This document shows positions 1-6,539 of a stretch of DNA of 9,628 nucleotides, piece after piece. The notes below the pieces were generated by a model, which was given only the letters and a program-made list of their open reading frames with translations, did no database searches and was not told the DNA's origin. The stretch covers positions 1-9,628 of the forward strand of contig CAKMQF010000138.1 of the NCBI GenBank assembly GCA_927911745.1, written 5' to 3'. The DNA is from an uncultured Gemella sp. GTDB lineage: Bacteria > Bacillota > Bacilli > Staphylococcales > Gemellaceae. Each line of letters begins with the position of its first letter. Positions within the stretch are counted from its first letter, which is position 1. The translations under genes were made by a program, and so were the position numbers.

Positions 1-155
1 TTCAGATTACGCATTTTAATTATGTCTAGATTATTTGTTTCTGAATATAAAAATAATGTTAAACTTAGTGAAAGTAAGAAAAAATCTAAGCAGCAAAATA
101 CTGCCTACGATCTCATTTCCTATTTTTCTCCATGCCCCGAATTTGACAAAGAGCC
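1..155 (+). mobile_element. Right end of an ISL3-family-like insertion sequence, partial
   Basis: The element runs off the left edge of the window. Its visible terminus reads, outward, CCCCGAATTTGACAAAGAGCC and ends at base 155. A terminus of the form GGCTCTTTGTCAAA (read inward) is, as I recall, typical of ISL3-family inverted repeats in Firmicutes. The + strand frame inside it encodes the C-terminus of a transposase. ISL3 elements make 8-bp target duplications, so ATTATTTT at 156-163 is the candidate duplication. The element lies inside the sftA-like reading frame of the minus strand. The other end, the full transposase and the second copy of the duplication are outside the window, so the boundary rests on one terminus only. 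Confidence 0.65.
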
Positions 156-198
156 ATTATTTTTTACTTTTCACCTTATTTTTAGGCACACGTTTTGA
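1..198 (+). CDS. ISL3-type transposase, C-terminal fragment
   Basis: The frame is open from base 1, with its start beyond the window, to a TGA at 196-198. It begins FRLRILIMSRLFVSEYKNN, which resembles the C-terminal end of ISL3 DDE transposases, where a conserved stretch of the type YGYRNFxNFRxRIL lies near the end of the catalytic domain. A Lys/Ser-rich tail follows, and the frame then reads through the terminal repeat as PCPEFDKEP and continues 14 codons into host DNA. The native protein may therefore end at a stop supplied by the flanking DNA, or an indel in the A6 run near base 80 may have changed the frame. No catalytic residues are visible because the DDE core lies upstream. The family call is by resemblance of a short segment and is moderately sure. 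Confidence 0.55.
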   Translation, partial: FRLRILIMSRLFVSEYKNNVKLSESKKKSKQQNTAYDLISYFSPCPEFDKEPLFFTFHLIFRHTF

Positions 199-572
199 TG
201 AACCTATATTCCAAACAGTTTCCTCTTGTGAAGCTATTTCTTTATAGATACTTGCATTACTTTGCACTGAATTTTCTACTTTTTTAGCTTCTACTGTTTT
301 TTTTTCTGCTGATTGTGTTTCAGTTTTTTTTACTTCTGGAATAGTAGTTTTTACAGGATCATTAATAGATAGTCCTGTAGTTGATATACCTACCTGTTTA
401 TTCGAACTTTCAGCAGTATTGCGTGTTGCTGAACCATATACAGATGAGTAAACTGGTGATGGTTTGAATTTACCTACGTTACGTGGTTTTGGTGTGATAG
501 TATTCGAACTCATCATTTGGCTCGTTACTGATTTAGTTGGCGCCGATAATCCTGATGAAGAGTATTTTCAAA
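157..572 (-). pseudogene. sftA: SftA-like DNA translocase, third fragment of the N-terminal region, cut by the IS
   Basis: This frame continues the acidic translocase after a frame break near 565-568. The first in-frame ATG is at 516, but the meaningful reading starts further upstream (after a TGA in this frame) as KYSSSGLSAPTKSVTSQ. It contains GKFKPSPVYSSVYG, a Pro-Ser-x-Val-x-Ser-x-Val-Tyr-Gly motif like those found just before the motor domain in firmicute SftA/FtsK proteins. A Lys/Glu/Thr-rich linker follows. The frame ends KNKVKSKK and then TAA at 157-159, two bases before the IS terminus. That TAA arises at an A6 run: with one A fewer the frame would run into the IS. The FtsK alpha, beta and gamma motor domains are absent here and may lie beyond the element. 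No ribosome binding site precedes ATG 516, so separate translation is unlikely. Confidence 0.6.
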
Positions 573-2248
573 ATAGCATCAAGTATTTTTTGATTATTTT
601 CTATTTTCTCTTTACTCACAGGTCTATAACCGTAATCAACTGTTTTATACTCCCCTAATTTAGTACCATTACCTTTATCAAAGTATTCAGAAACATCATT
701 AGTATATAATTTTTCTGTATAATCGATTCCACGTTCTACTTCATCCTCTTCTTTTACTTCTCGATGAGCTTTAACGTCTTCTAATCTCTTCTCTGCAACT
801 TCCTTAGGAACAACTTTTTCATCAGTAAACTTATCTACATCATTAGTAACTTTAACAATCTTATTGTTTGGCGAAACTTCTCTTAATAAGCTATCGATAT
901 TTACTGAATCAACTGACTCTTCAAGGTAATTTTGCTCTTCAAGTTCTTCGATTTCCTCTTCATCTAAGTGGTAATCGCTATAACCTGATAATCTATCTTT
1001 TTTAACTTCTTTAAGTTCTTCATAGTCTTCAACTTCGATATCTTCTATCTTAGCCGCTTCTTGAACTAAATCAACATAAGATTCTTCTTTCTTGTCTTTT
1101 CTTAAATCTTCTAGATTTTCATTTAGTTCTTCTATTTCTGGTAAAGTTTCTTCTTTTTTCGGTGAAACATCTATATTTTCAGTCTCAATTAGCTCATCTA
1201 ATGCTGTTTTTTCTTGTAAACTATCTGCTTTTTTACCTTCGTATAAACCTTTTCTAAAGTCTTCTACATCTTCTGTAGCTTCCTGACTTCCTTCAAACCT
1301 GTCACCTACAAGTTTTTTACTAACTCTATCAATATCATCTTCAAATAAGTCTTCAGCACCTTCTAGTACATCATTTACAGAAGTATATTTAAGTTTTTCA
1401 CGACGACTTCCTTCTGCATCAAGTTCTCTAACTTGTAGTTCAGGAGTCTCTTTCTCATGAGTTTTACTTTCTTTGTCACGAATTTCATCAAAAATACCAT
1501 CTAATTTTTCATTTTTCTTAGTATATAGAGGATTATCTTTTTCGATTTTATCGCTTCTTCTCTCAAGTGTATTGAAGTTTTCTTCAAATTCTCTTCGCGC
1601 TTCTCTATTTTTATTAACTCTTTCTTCTTTAACTGGAGTTTCTTCTTTAGCTTGTCCCTTGAATGAGCTTGCTACTTCTTCTTTCAACTCACTACTATCT
1701 TTACCTAGTACTACACTATCTCCAAGAGCATCAATCTTATGATCTTGTTTTAGTCTCTTAGTTCTTACGGCTGCAAGTGTTGGGTGAGTTCTTCTCGGTG
1801 GATTTGCATCAAAGATATCAACATCGCGGATTTCAGATTTTTCCACTCCAAGTTTTTTCAATGCATCACCTAAGTCTGCTACTTTTACTGCTGGTTCTAC
1901 TTCTTCTTTTTCTTCATATGCTGTAATATCAATTTCCTCAAATTCAGGTGTAGCTTTTTGTTCTCTTTCTTCTTCTATAAACTCAATTTCTAACTCATCT
2001 TCAGTTTTTTCTATAACTTTTTCTTCGATTTTTTCTTCTTTAAATTGAGATTTTTTCTTATCAGACTTTTTCTCTTCTTCTATTTTTTCTTCGAAATCAT
2101 CTAATACTGCATCTAATTCCTCTTGATCAATTTCATCGTCACTTACATTGAATAATTTGTCTTTCAGTCTTGAGAAGAATCCTACTTTTTTCCTCATTTT
2201 CTTCTTCATAGTCATCTTCATAATCAGACTCATCATATTTTTTTTCAA
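533..2248 (-). pseudogene. sftA: SftA-like DNA translocase, middle fragment (acidic linker region)
   Basis: This is a long Glu/Lys/Asp-rich, probably mostly disordered region. The meaningful reading starts at the frame break in the T6 run 2186-2191 with VGFFSRLKDKLFNVSDDEID, joined directly to the EENEE of the first fragment. The Met-rich codons upstream of that point (from ATG 2248) are an out-of-frame reading of the first fragment and have no ribosome binding site. Inside are the amphipathic FFSRLKDKLF helix, many charged repeats, a less charged patch around DANPPRRTHPTLAAVRTK, and the stretch KLGEYKTVDYGYRPVSKEK near the end. The fragment leaves frame near 565-568 and ends at TAA 533-535. 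Firmicute SftA proteins have long, poorly conserved acidic N-terminal regions before the FtsK motor, which fits. The assignment rests on gene order and composition, not on a recognisable domain. Confidence 0.6.
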
Positions 2249-2801
2249 CTACTCTAGATTTTTCTCTTTGTTCTCGTTTCTGACGTTCTAGATATGTTTT
2301 ATAGTCCTCAGCTTCATCCTCGTCTTCGTCTTCTTCATCTATATATTCATTATCTAAGAATTCTTCATCTTCTTTTTTATTAGAACTGAATAATCCTTTA
2401 AATTTAGAAATAAAGCCATTTTCTTTTTTAGATTTTTTCTCTTGTTCAAATTCTTCGTAGTCATCTTCGTAATCTTCAAAGTCATCGTAGTTATCTACTT
2501 CAAAATCATCAAGATTAACTTCCTCATAATCCTCAAATTTTTCTTCCTCTTTCTCATCACGTTTTCTAGTACTACGTTGTGAACTAAACTCATCCTCATC
2601 AAATGATTTTTTAGATTTATTAGAACTGAAATCTATTTCGAAATCCTCTTCTTCATCAAGATAAACTCTCTCTTTTCTTCTATTCTCAGCTCTTTTTTCC
2701 CTACGTTCAGCTAAATCATCTTTTTTCTCTTTTTTAGCTGTACCTTCTTCGTATATCTCATCTTCATCTTCTTCTAAAAACCACTTTTTCCAATTCACCA
2801 T
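2139..2801 (-). pseudogene. sftA: SftA-like DNA translocase, N-terminal fragment with the true start
   Basis: The start ATG (2801) is preceded by a strong AGGAGGTG ribosome binding site and lies 25 bases after the ytpR stop, so it is the third gene of the ytpQ-ytpR-sftA operon. This gene order in Bacilli places the cytoplasmic DNA translocase SftA, which clears DNA from the closing septum, after ytpR. The protein starts MVNWKKWFLEEDEDE and is extremely rich in Glu, Asp and Lys, with an amphipathic NGFISKFKGLFSS segment in the middle. Sense ends at the A6 run (2186-2191); beyond it the frame reads 13 unrelated codons after the run to a stop at 2139. Dropping one A joins it to the next fragment. 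All three fragments together give about 880 residues upstream of the IS, close to the length of the N-terminal region in staphylococcal SftA-type proteins. The motor domain is missing from the window. Confidence 0.7.
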
Positions 2802-2826
2802 ATTTTACACCTCCTAATTAGGTTTT

Positions 2827-3433
2827 TTATTTAAGATTTAAATCTTTCACGCGAGTTCCTACTTTAGTATCTGCATGTAATACTAAAATACCTCTCGCTT
2901 CTTCTTGTGGTAATCCTAGTTCACGTTTTGAACATAACATACCATTCGATTCAACCCCACGTAGTTTTGATTTTTTAATTAATAGACCACTTGGCATCAT
3001 TGCTCCACTTAGAGCTACTACTACCTTTTGTCCTGCCTCTACGTTTGGAGCTCCACATACGATTTGTAGTGTTTCTTCTTCATTAACTTTTACTTCTGTT
3101 ACTTTTAATTTATCTGCGTCTGGGTGTTTTTCACAACTTAAAACTTCCCCAACTACGAAGAACTCATCATTATTACCTTCTAGGTCAATTTTGATTCCAT
3201 TTTTTTCTAATCGTTTTTGAAGGATTTCTTTTTGATCTTCTGTTAAATCGATACTACCTTCTCCATCTAATTTTAAGTTCTCAACATTGAAAATATTCAG
3301 TCCAACTAAAGCACCATTTTCATCTTTAATTAGTGTAATATTCTTCTTATCTTCGTATGTTACCTCTTCCTTACTTTGAATAGTAATTAATAATGTTTCT
3401 CCTAACATCTTCTTATTGTAAAAAAATAACCAT
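2827..3433 (-). CDS. ytpR: YtpR family tRNA-binding protein (frame break near its N-terminus)
   Basis: The protein has a C-terminal tRNA-binding OB fold of the kind found in methionyl- and phenylalanyl-tRNA synthetase beta chains and Arc1p. Visible hallmarks are [19 protein letters not shown], the [10 protein letters not shown] core, and [20 protein letters not shown]. The cellular role of YtpR is not firmly known; RNA binding is expected. The uninterrupted frame begins at ATG 3408 without a ribosome binding site. A better start is ATG 3433, preceded by TAGGAGAG. From there the frame breaks in the T7 run (3420-3426); with one T fewer it reads [15 protein letters not shown], matching the family N-terminus as I recall it (B. 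subtilis YtpR begins MNVFYN), and gives 201 residues, the usual length. It sits 38 bases after ytpQ and 25 before sftA in one operon. Confidence 0.85.
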
Positions 3434-3471
3434 GAAATCTCTCTCCTATAATAAATTTTTAATTTTTAAAG

Positions 3472-4275
3472 TTATTCTACAAAAATAAAATAACTCTCTA
3501 GTTCTTTTCCATCGTATTTAAACGTTATTGTTGTTATCGGTACTAGTCCTTCTGTAAAAAAATGAACCATCATTTTTTGTAAAACTTCTAGTCCTTGCTT
3601 ATTCTGTACATCTGCAATTATCAATGTATCTTGGTGAGGTAAACCTACATAGAATGAATCACCTATTTTATCATAAAAGTAATTCAAGACATTTTTATCG
3701 ATTATTCTCGCCCCATCGTAACCGTCTTTCGCATTTAGGAAATAGAATTTATTTCCTGCAACTTCATCCACATTATACTTAAGTGGTAGTTTTTCTAAAT
3801 TATCTTTAGCAAACCCTAAAAATTCTTCTTCAGTTTTAGAAAATCTACTCAAAAAACTACCGTCTAATAATTTATAACCATCCTTAAAATCATAAACTAA
3901 ATATATTCTAGTTTCATTTGTATGATCAAAGCTAACAAGATTTTTCTCGTTATCTTTATTAAAACTACTAGCTCGAACCACTGGAAAAATATTTTCCAAT
4001 AATTCATCCTCAGTTATATCATCTATAGAAAGTTTTTTTTGTGCATTGAAGTTTCCTACTATGTAGTAAACAAATTCTTCTATCTTCTTGTCACTTTCAC
4101 TAGTTTTCTTATCTCCTAGCTTCCTTACAAAACTATCTATATCAATCTTAGCACGACGATTTTCATATTCTAAAATAAAAACACTGCTTTCTTTTTTCTC
4201 GCCTCTCATGAATTTTTTAAAGTAGGTAGTTTTTTCTATTATTTTTTCAAATATATAATCTCTTGAATAAGACAT
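3472..4275 (-). CDS. ytpQ: DUF1444 family protein YtpQ
   Basis: This intact 267-residue protein has a start preceded by AGGAGG at a spacing of 5. It is the first gene of the operon with ytpR and sftA. Length, position and content fit the DUF1444 family (B. subtilis YtpQ is about 269 residues), whose function is unknown. Landmarks include the N-terminal FKKFMRGEKKESSVFILEY segment, IDDITEDELLENIFPVVR, and near the C-terminus HQDTLIIADVQNKQGLEVL followed by FTEGLVPITTITFKYDGKELE. No membrane segment or signal peptide is seen, so it is likely cytoplasmic. A promoter lies directly upstream at 4311-4340. The family call relies mainly on gene order with the clear ytpR downstream, supported by the overall pattern. 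Confidence 0.8.
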   Translation of the reverse strand: MSYSRDYIFEKIIEKTTYFKKFMRGEKKESSVFILEYENRRAKIDIDSFVRKLGDKKTSESDKKIEEFVYYIVGNFNAQKKLSIDDITEDELLENIFPVVRASSFNKDNEKNLVSFDHTNETRIYLVYDFKDGYKLLDGSFLSRFSKTEEEFLGFAKDNLEKLPLKYNVDEVAGNKFYFLNAKDGYDGARIIDKNVLNYFYDKIGDSFYVGLPHQDTLIIADVQNKQGLEVLQKMMVHFFTEGLVPITTITFKYDGKELESYFIFVE

Positions 4276-4310
4276 AATGCCTCCTATTTTGTGTATAATA
4301 TGGCAACTTA

Positions 4311-4340
4311 ATTATACCATATTTATTCGCATTCAATCAA
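4311..4340 (-). promoter_or_regulatory. Sigma-A type promoter of the ytpQ-ytpR-sftA operon
   Basis: On the minus strand TTGATT (4340-4335) is followed after 18 bases by a perfect TATAAT (4316-4311). Transcription would start near 4304, leaving a leader of about 29 bases before the ytpQ ATG. It is back to back with the + strand promoter at 4397-4425. Confidence 0.6.
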
Positions 4341-4396
4341 CATAATTAAGCAATATATACAAATATTATTCACTATTTTACACTATATATATTTTA

Positions 4397-4425
4397 TTGC
4401 ACCTTTACTGTTATTTTGTTATAAT
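4397..4425 (+). promoter_or_regulatory. Strong sigma-A type promoter of the structured leader RNA
   Basis: TTGCAC (4397-4402) and a perfect TATAAT (4420-4425) are separated by exactly 17 bases. The next bases are GGGAG, a GC-rich discriminator in otherwise AT-rich DNA, which is a feature of growth-rate or stringent controlled promoters. Transcription should start near 4431. Confidence 0.75.
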
Positions 4426-4615
4426 GGGAGTGACTCAAAAATCGTGATTTCGGAGAAACAAGATTTTGTCGAGTCACCCCCGCACAGTTTATTAGATATA
4501 TAAAAAGCTTTTCTAAAGCGTATTTAGATATCAATAAACCACTGCGTCTATGAGTTCTTATATGCACTTTGTTAAAATTCAGATCTTTTAGATCTGCCCC
4601 CTTCGGAGGTTTTTT
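4426..4615 (+). ncRNA. Structured leader or small RNA upstream of the 73-residue membrane protein
   Basis: This roughly 180-nt non-coding stretch is rich in nested inverted repeats. The first hairpin pairs GTGACTC (4430-4436) with GAGTCAC (4471-4477), then AAAATC (4438-4443) with GATTTT (4462-4467), with an inner TTTC/GAAA. A second stem pairs GTTTATT (4487-4493) with an AATAAAC near 4535-4541. A third is CAGATCT-TTT-AGATCTG (4580-4596). It ends in CCCCCTTCGGAGG and six T. The last segment can be read as a weak UUCG-loop terminator or as the ribosome binding site of the next gene, GGAGG at 4605-4609, partly masked by the C run. I do not recognise an Rfam family. The 5' part is repeated at 6466-6490. 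It could be a free small RNA, an attenuating leader, or both. Confidence 0.55.
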
Positions 4616-4837
4616 ATGGATATAGAGATAAAAAGAGCCGAATTACAAACAAAATACAATAACTGGATTAAGAAGAATACAAGAAGATTAGTAGTTGCTT
4701 TTATAGCTTATATAGTAATTATCCTTATAAATTTTTTACTATTAAAAAAACCTAAGATCACTCTTTTTTCTAGTTTCTTATTTTTCACATATACAGTTTA
4801 TGTATTATCATTAATTTGGTTTATAAAAATAAATTAA
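4616..4837 (+). CDS. Small two-helix membrane protein, unknown function
   Basis: A 73-residue frame with a perfectly placed GGAGG (4605-4609, spacing 6). The N-terminus MDIEIKRAELQTKYNNWIKKNTRR is charged and probably cytoplasmic. Two hydrophobic segments follow: residues about 26-43 (from VVAFIAYIV to NFLLL) and about 50-70 (from LFSSFLFF to LIWFI), joined by KKPKIT. I do not recognise a family. It follows the structured leader and is closed by the hairpin at 4874-4916, so it forms a monocistronic unit between divergent ytpQ and the efflux gene. The unusually long, structured leader implies control at the RNA level. If the TTCGGAGG-T6 stretch acts as a terminator, most transcripts may stop before the gene. 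Confidence 0.6.
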   Translation: MDIEIKRAELQTKYNNWIKKNTRRLVVAFIAYIVIILINFLLLKKPKITLFSSFLFFTYTVYVLSLIWFIKIN

Positions 4838-4873
4838 TCGCAAATATCGACTCTGTTGATTTTGATGTGAAAT

Positions 4874-4916
4874 AAAAGTACTTAAATTAATCATATAAGA
4901 TTATTTAAGTACTTTT
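4874..4916 (+). terminator. Hairpin terminator of the 73-residue membrane protein gene
   Basis: AAAAGTACTTAAAT (4874-4887) pairs perfectly over 14 bases with ATTTAAGTACTTTT (4903-4916) around a 15-base loop. The downstream T-rich stretch GTTATTTTCTG is imperfect. It may also work in the minus direction because the upstream arm begins with an A run. Confidence 0.7.
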
Positions 4917-5040
4917 GTTATTTTCTGTATAATATTATAGATACTATTTTTAAATTTTTTTATAAATATACCTTTATATTTTTAAAAATGAAAAACTGAA
5001 AAATATATAAAAATTTTTTTCAAAAAACGAGAAAAAAAAC

Positions 5041-5069
5041 TTACGAAAAAAATTTTTTTATGCTATAAT
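5041..5069 (+). promoter_or_regulatory. Promoter of the Bcr/CflA efflux gene
   Basis: TTACGA (5041-5046) and a perfect TATAAT (5064-5069) are 17 bases apart. The -35 box is weak, but the region from about 4950 onward consists of phased A and T tracts that could act as an UP element. Transcription would start near 5076, about 30 bases before the gene. Bases 4917-5040 hold only this AT-rich DNA and no open frame I can support. Confidence 0.55.
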
Positions 5070-5105
5070 CTGTTAATATTGCTCAAATAATCGAAAGGAG
5101 TCAAC

Positions 5106-6269
5106 ATGATATTAAAAAGAAATTCTAAATTGTTTCTAGTACTCTTTCTAGGAACGTTATCGGCTTTTGGGCCATTTGTTACAGATTTATATTTACCAGC
5201 ACTACCTACTATGAGTTCGTATTTCAATTCTAGTACACCAACAATTCAACTTACTCTAACAGGTAGTATGGTCGGACTTGCATTAGGACAGCTACTTATC
5301 GGACCTATTAGTGATAAATACGGTCGTAAGAATCCATTAATAATCAGCTTAATAGCTTATTTAATAAGTACTATTTCTATTATCATTTTTCATAATATAT
5401 ACGCAATGATAGTGTTACGATTTATCCAAGGTGTATCTTCTGCAGGAGCTGTAGTTATTTCTCGTGCTATTTCTACAGATTTATACCACGGACGTGAATT
5501 AGCTGCTTTCTTTGCCCTACTTATGGCTGTTAACGGCTTAGCACCTATTCTTTCTCCTATCCTAGGAAGTTTATTACTAGAACTTACAGACTGGAGAGGA
5601 ATTTTCGTTACACTTGCACTTATCGGTGTAGTTTTATTAGCTGTAAGCTTTAAATTCAAAGAATCTTTAGCCGTTGAAAAACGCTTAGATCTTCCAATAA
5701 CTAAGACATATTATTCTATTGTCTATGTCGCGAAAAACAAACTATTCTTTGCTCTTGTTATTATTCAAGGGTTTGCCTTAGCTGCTATGTTCGCCTATAT
5801 TGCGGCATCTCCATTTATCTTACAAACTCATTATAGCTTAAGTCCATTAATGTATAGCTTATGCTTTGGTCTGAATGGTTTTGCTATAGTTTTAGGAAGC
5901 AAGAGCGCTGGTAATTTCAAAGAGAAAGTTAGTATCAAACTAGGGTTATCCCTTATGTTATTAGTTAGCATCTACCTTGCAGTTGCACTAACTCTTACAC
6001 TACCTTTCCTATTTATCGAAGTAGGATTCTTCCTTCTTTTACTAGGATTAGGATTTATTTTACCTGCTGGTTCTGCTATCGCTATGAGTTTAGAACGTGA
6101 GCGTGCTGGAAGTGCCTCGGCTTTCTTTGGATTTGTACCATTCTTCTTAGGTGGTGTTGTTTCACCATTGGTAGGAATTGGAAATATCTTCCACTCTAGT
6201 GCAATAGCAATCGTAATTTGTTCAGCTATATCATTCGTAACATTCAAACTAGTTGAACAGAAAATATAA
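5106..6269 (+). CDS. bcr: Bcr/CflA family multidrug efflux MFS transporter
   Basis: A complete 387-residue inner-membrane transporter of the major facilitator superfamily, DHA1 type with 12 expected helices, exporting small drugs by proton antiport. Family marks are FVTDLYLPALP after helix 1 (residues about 24-34), the MFS motif A GPISDKYGRK (66-75) between helices 2 and 3, RFIQGVSSAGAVVISRA around 105-121, and the proline/glycine-rich helix 5 region APILSPILGSLLLELTDWRG (146-165). These match the Bcr/CflA subfamily, known for bicyclomycin and chloramphenicol-type resistance; the real substrate cannot be told from sequence. The start has AAAGGAG at a spacing of 5. It has its own promoter and a long terminator and stands alone between two small-protein genes. 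The length is at the low end for the family and no defect is seen. Confidence 0.9.
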   Translation: MILKRNSKLFLVLFLGTLSAFGPFVTDLYLPALPTMSSYFNSSTPTIQLTLTGSMVGLALGQLLIGPISDKYGRKNPLIISLIAYLISTISIIIFHNIYAMIVLRFIQGVSSAGAVVISRAISTDLYHGRELAAFFALLMAVNGLAPILSPILGSLLLELTDWRGIFVTLALIGVVLLAVSFKFKESLAVEKRLDLPITKTYYSIVYVAKNKLFFALVIIQGFALAAMFAYIAASPFILQTHYSLSPLMYSLCFGLNGFAIVLGSKSAGNFKEKVSIKLGLSLMLLVSIYLAVALTLTLPFLFIEVGFFLLLLGLGFILPAGSAIAMSLERERAGSASAFFGFVPFFLGGVVSPLVGIGNIFHSSAIAIVICSAISFVTFKLVEQKI

Positions 6270-6274
6270 AATAA

Positions 6275-6347
6275 AAAAATCTAAGTTATAATATAGGTTG
6301 TCCTCTCTACTTTAAAGGCGAGTTCATCCTCTATAACTTAGATTTTT
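6275..6347 (+). terminator. Long-stem terminator after the efflux gene
   Basis: AAAAATCTAAGTTATA (6275-6290) pairs perfectly over 16 bases with TATAACTTAGATTTTT (6332-6347), followed by CTTTTTC. It begins five bases after the efflux stop codon. The 41-base loop is unusually large and more GC-rich than its surroundings, with possible inner pairs CTC/GAG and AGG/CCT. It could terminate in both directions. Confidence 0.75.
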
Positions 6348-6356
6348 CTTTTTCAT

Positions 6357-6385
6357 TTGAATACGTTATTATTTTATTATATCAT
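6357..6385 (+). promoter_or_regulatory. Possible promoter of the 56-residue membrane peptide gene
   Basis: TTGAAT (6357-6362) and TATCAT (6380-6385) are 17 bases apart and lie right after the efflux terminator. Transcripts starting near 6392 would carry a leader of about 150 bases including the repeat at 6466-6490. The region is AT-rich, so a chance match is possible. Confidence 0.4.
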
Positions 6386-6465
6386 ATATTCTTAATTATT
6401 ATAAGACTTGTTTTACCCCTTAATTTATGATAAGTTGAAAGTGAAAAGTAATAGCAGGTGTGTTA

Positions 6466-6536
6466 GGGAGCAACTCAAAAATCGTGATTTTAAAAAATCA
6501 ATTTTATTGAGTCATCATAAATAAAAAGGGGGCAGA
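6466..6536 (+). repeat. Second copy of the structured leader repeat, ending in the ribosome binding site of the short peptide gene
   Basis: Bases 6466-6490 match 4426-4450 at 23 of 25 positions, including 18 identical bases ACTCAAAAATCGTGATTT. As in the first copy, a closing GAGTCA follows (6509-6514), so ACTCA can pair with TGAGT; inside, TGATTT and AAATCA can also pair. After that the two copies differ. The segment 6526-6536 (AAGGGGGCAGA) includes the ribosome binding site of the next gene and is the exact complement of 4593-4603 in the first leader. Confidence 0.7.
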
Positions 6537-6539
6537 AAG

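Noticed and set aside
35..247. Open + strand frame of 70 codons across the IS end
   Set aside because: It starts without a ribosome binding site and is a different frame from the transposase-like reading 1-198; only the latter resembles ISL3 proteins. A frame shift into it at the A6 run near base 80 remains possible, but no family sequence is recognised in it.
464..658. Hydrophobic + strand open frame of 64 codons
   Set aside because: It overlaps the translocase coding region on the other strand, has no ribosome binding site, and its start lies inside the complement of a conserved motif.
1092..1742. Ser/Phe-rich open frames on the + strand opposite the translocase
   Set aside because: They are mirror readings of Glu/Lys-rich codons (GAA/AAA read as TTC/TTT), with no ribosome binding sites and biased composition.
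4426..4615. Known riboswitch, T-box, 6S or SRP RNA
   Set aside because: I could not find the T-box TGGNACCGCG, the SRP GGAAG core, or any riboswitch core I know; the region is left as an unclassified structured RNA.
5390..6247. Minus-strand open frames opposite the efflux gene
   Set aside because: The + strand frame is a clear full-length MFS protein; the opposite frames lack ribosome binding sites and recognisable content.
4426..6536. CRISPR-like array suggested by repeated units
   Set aside because: There are only two copies of the repeat, 2 kb apart, with no regular spacers and no cas genes in the window.
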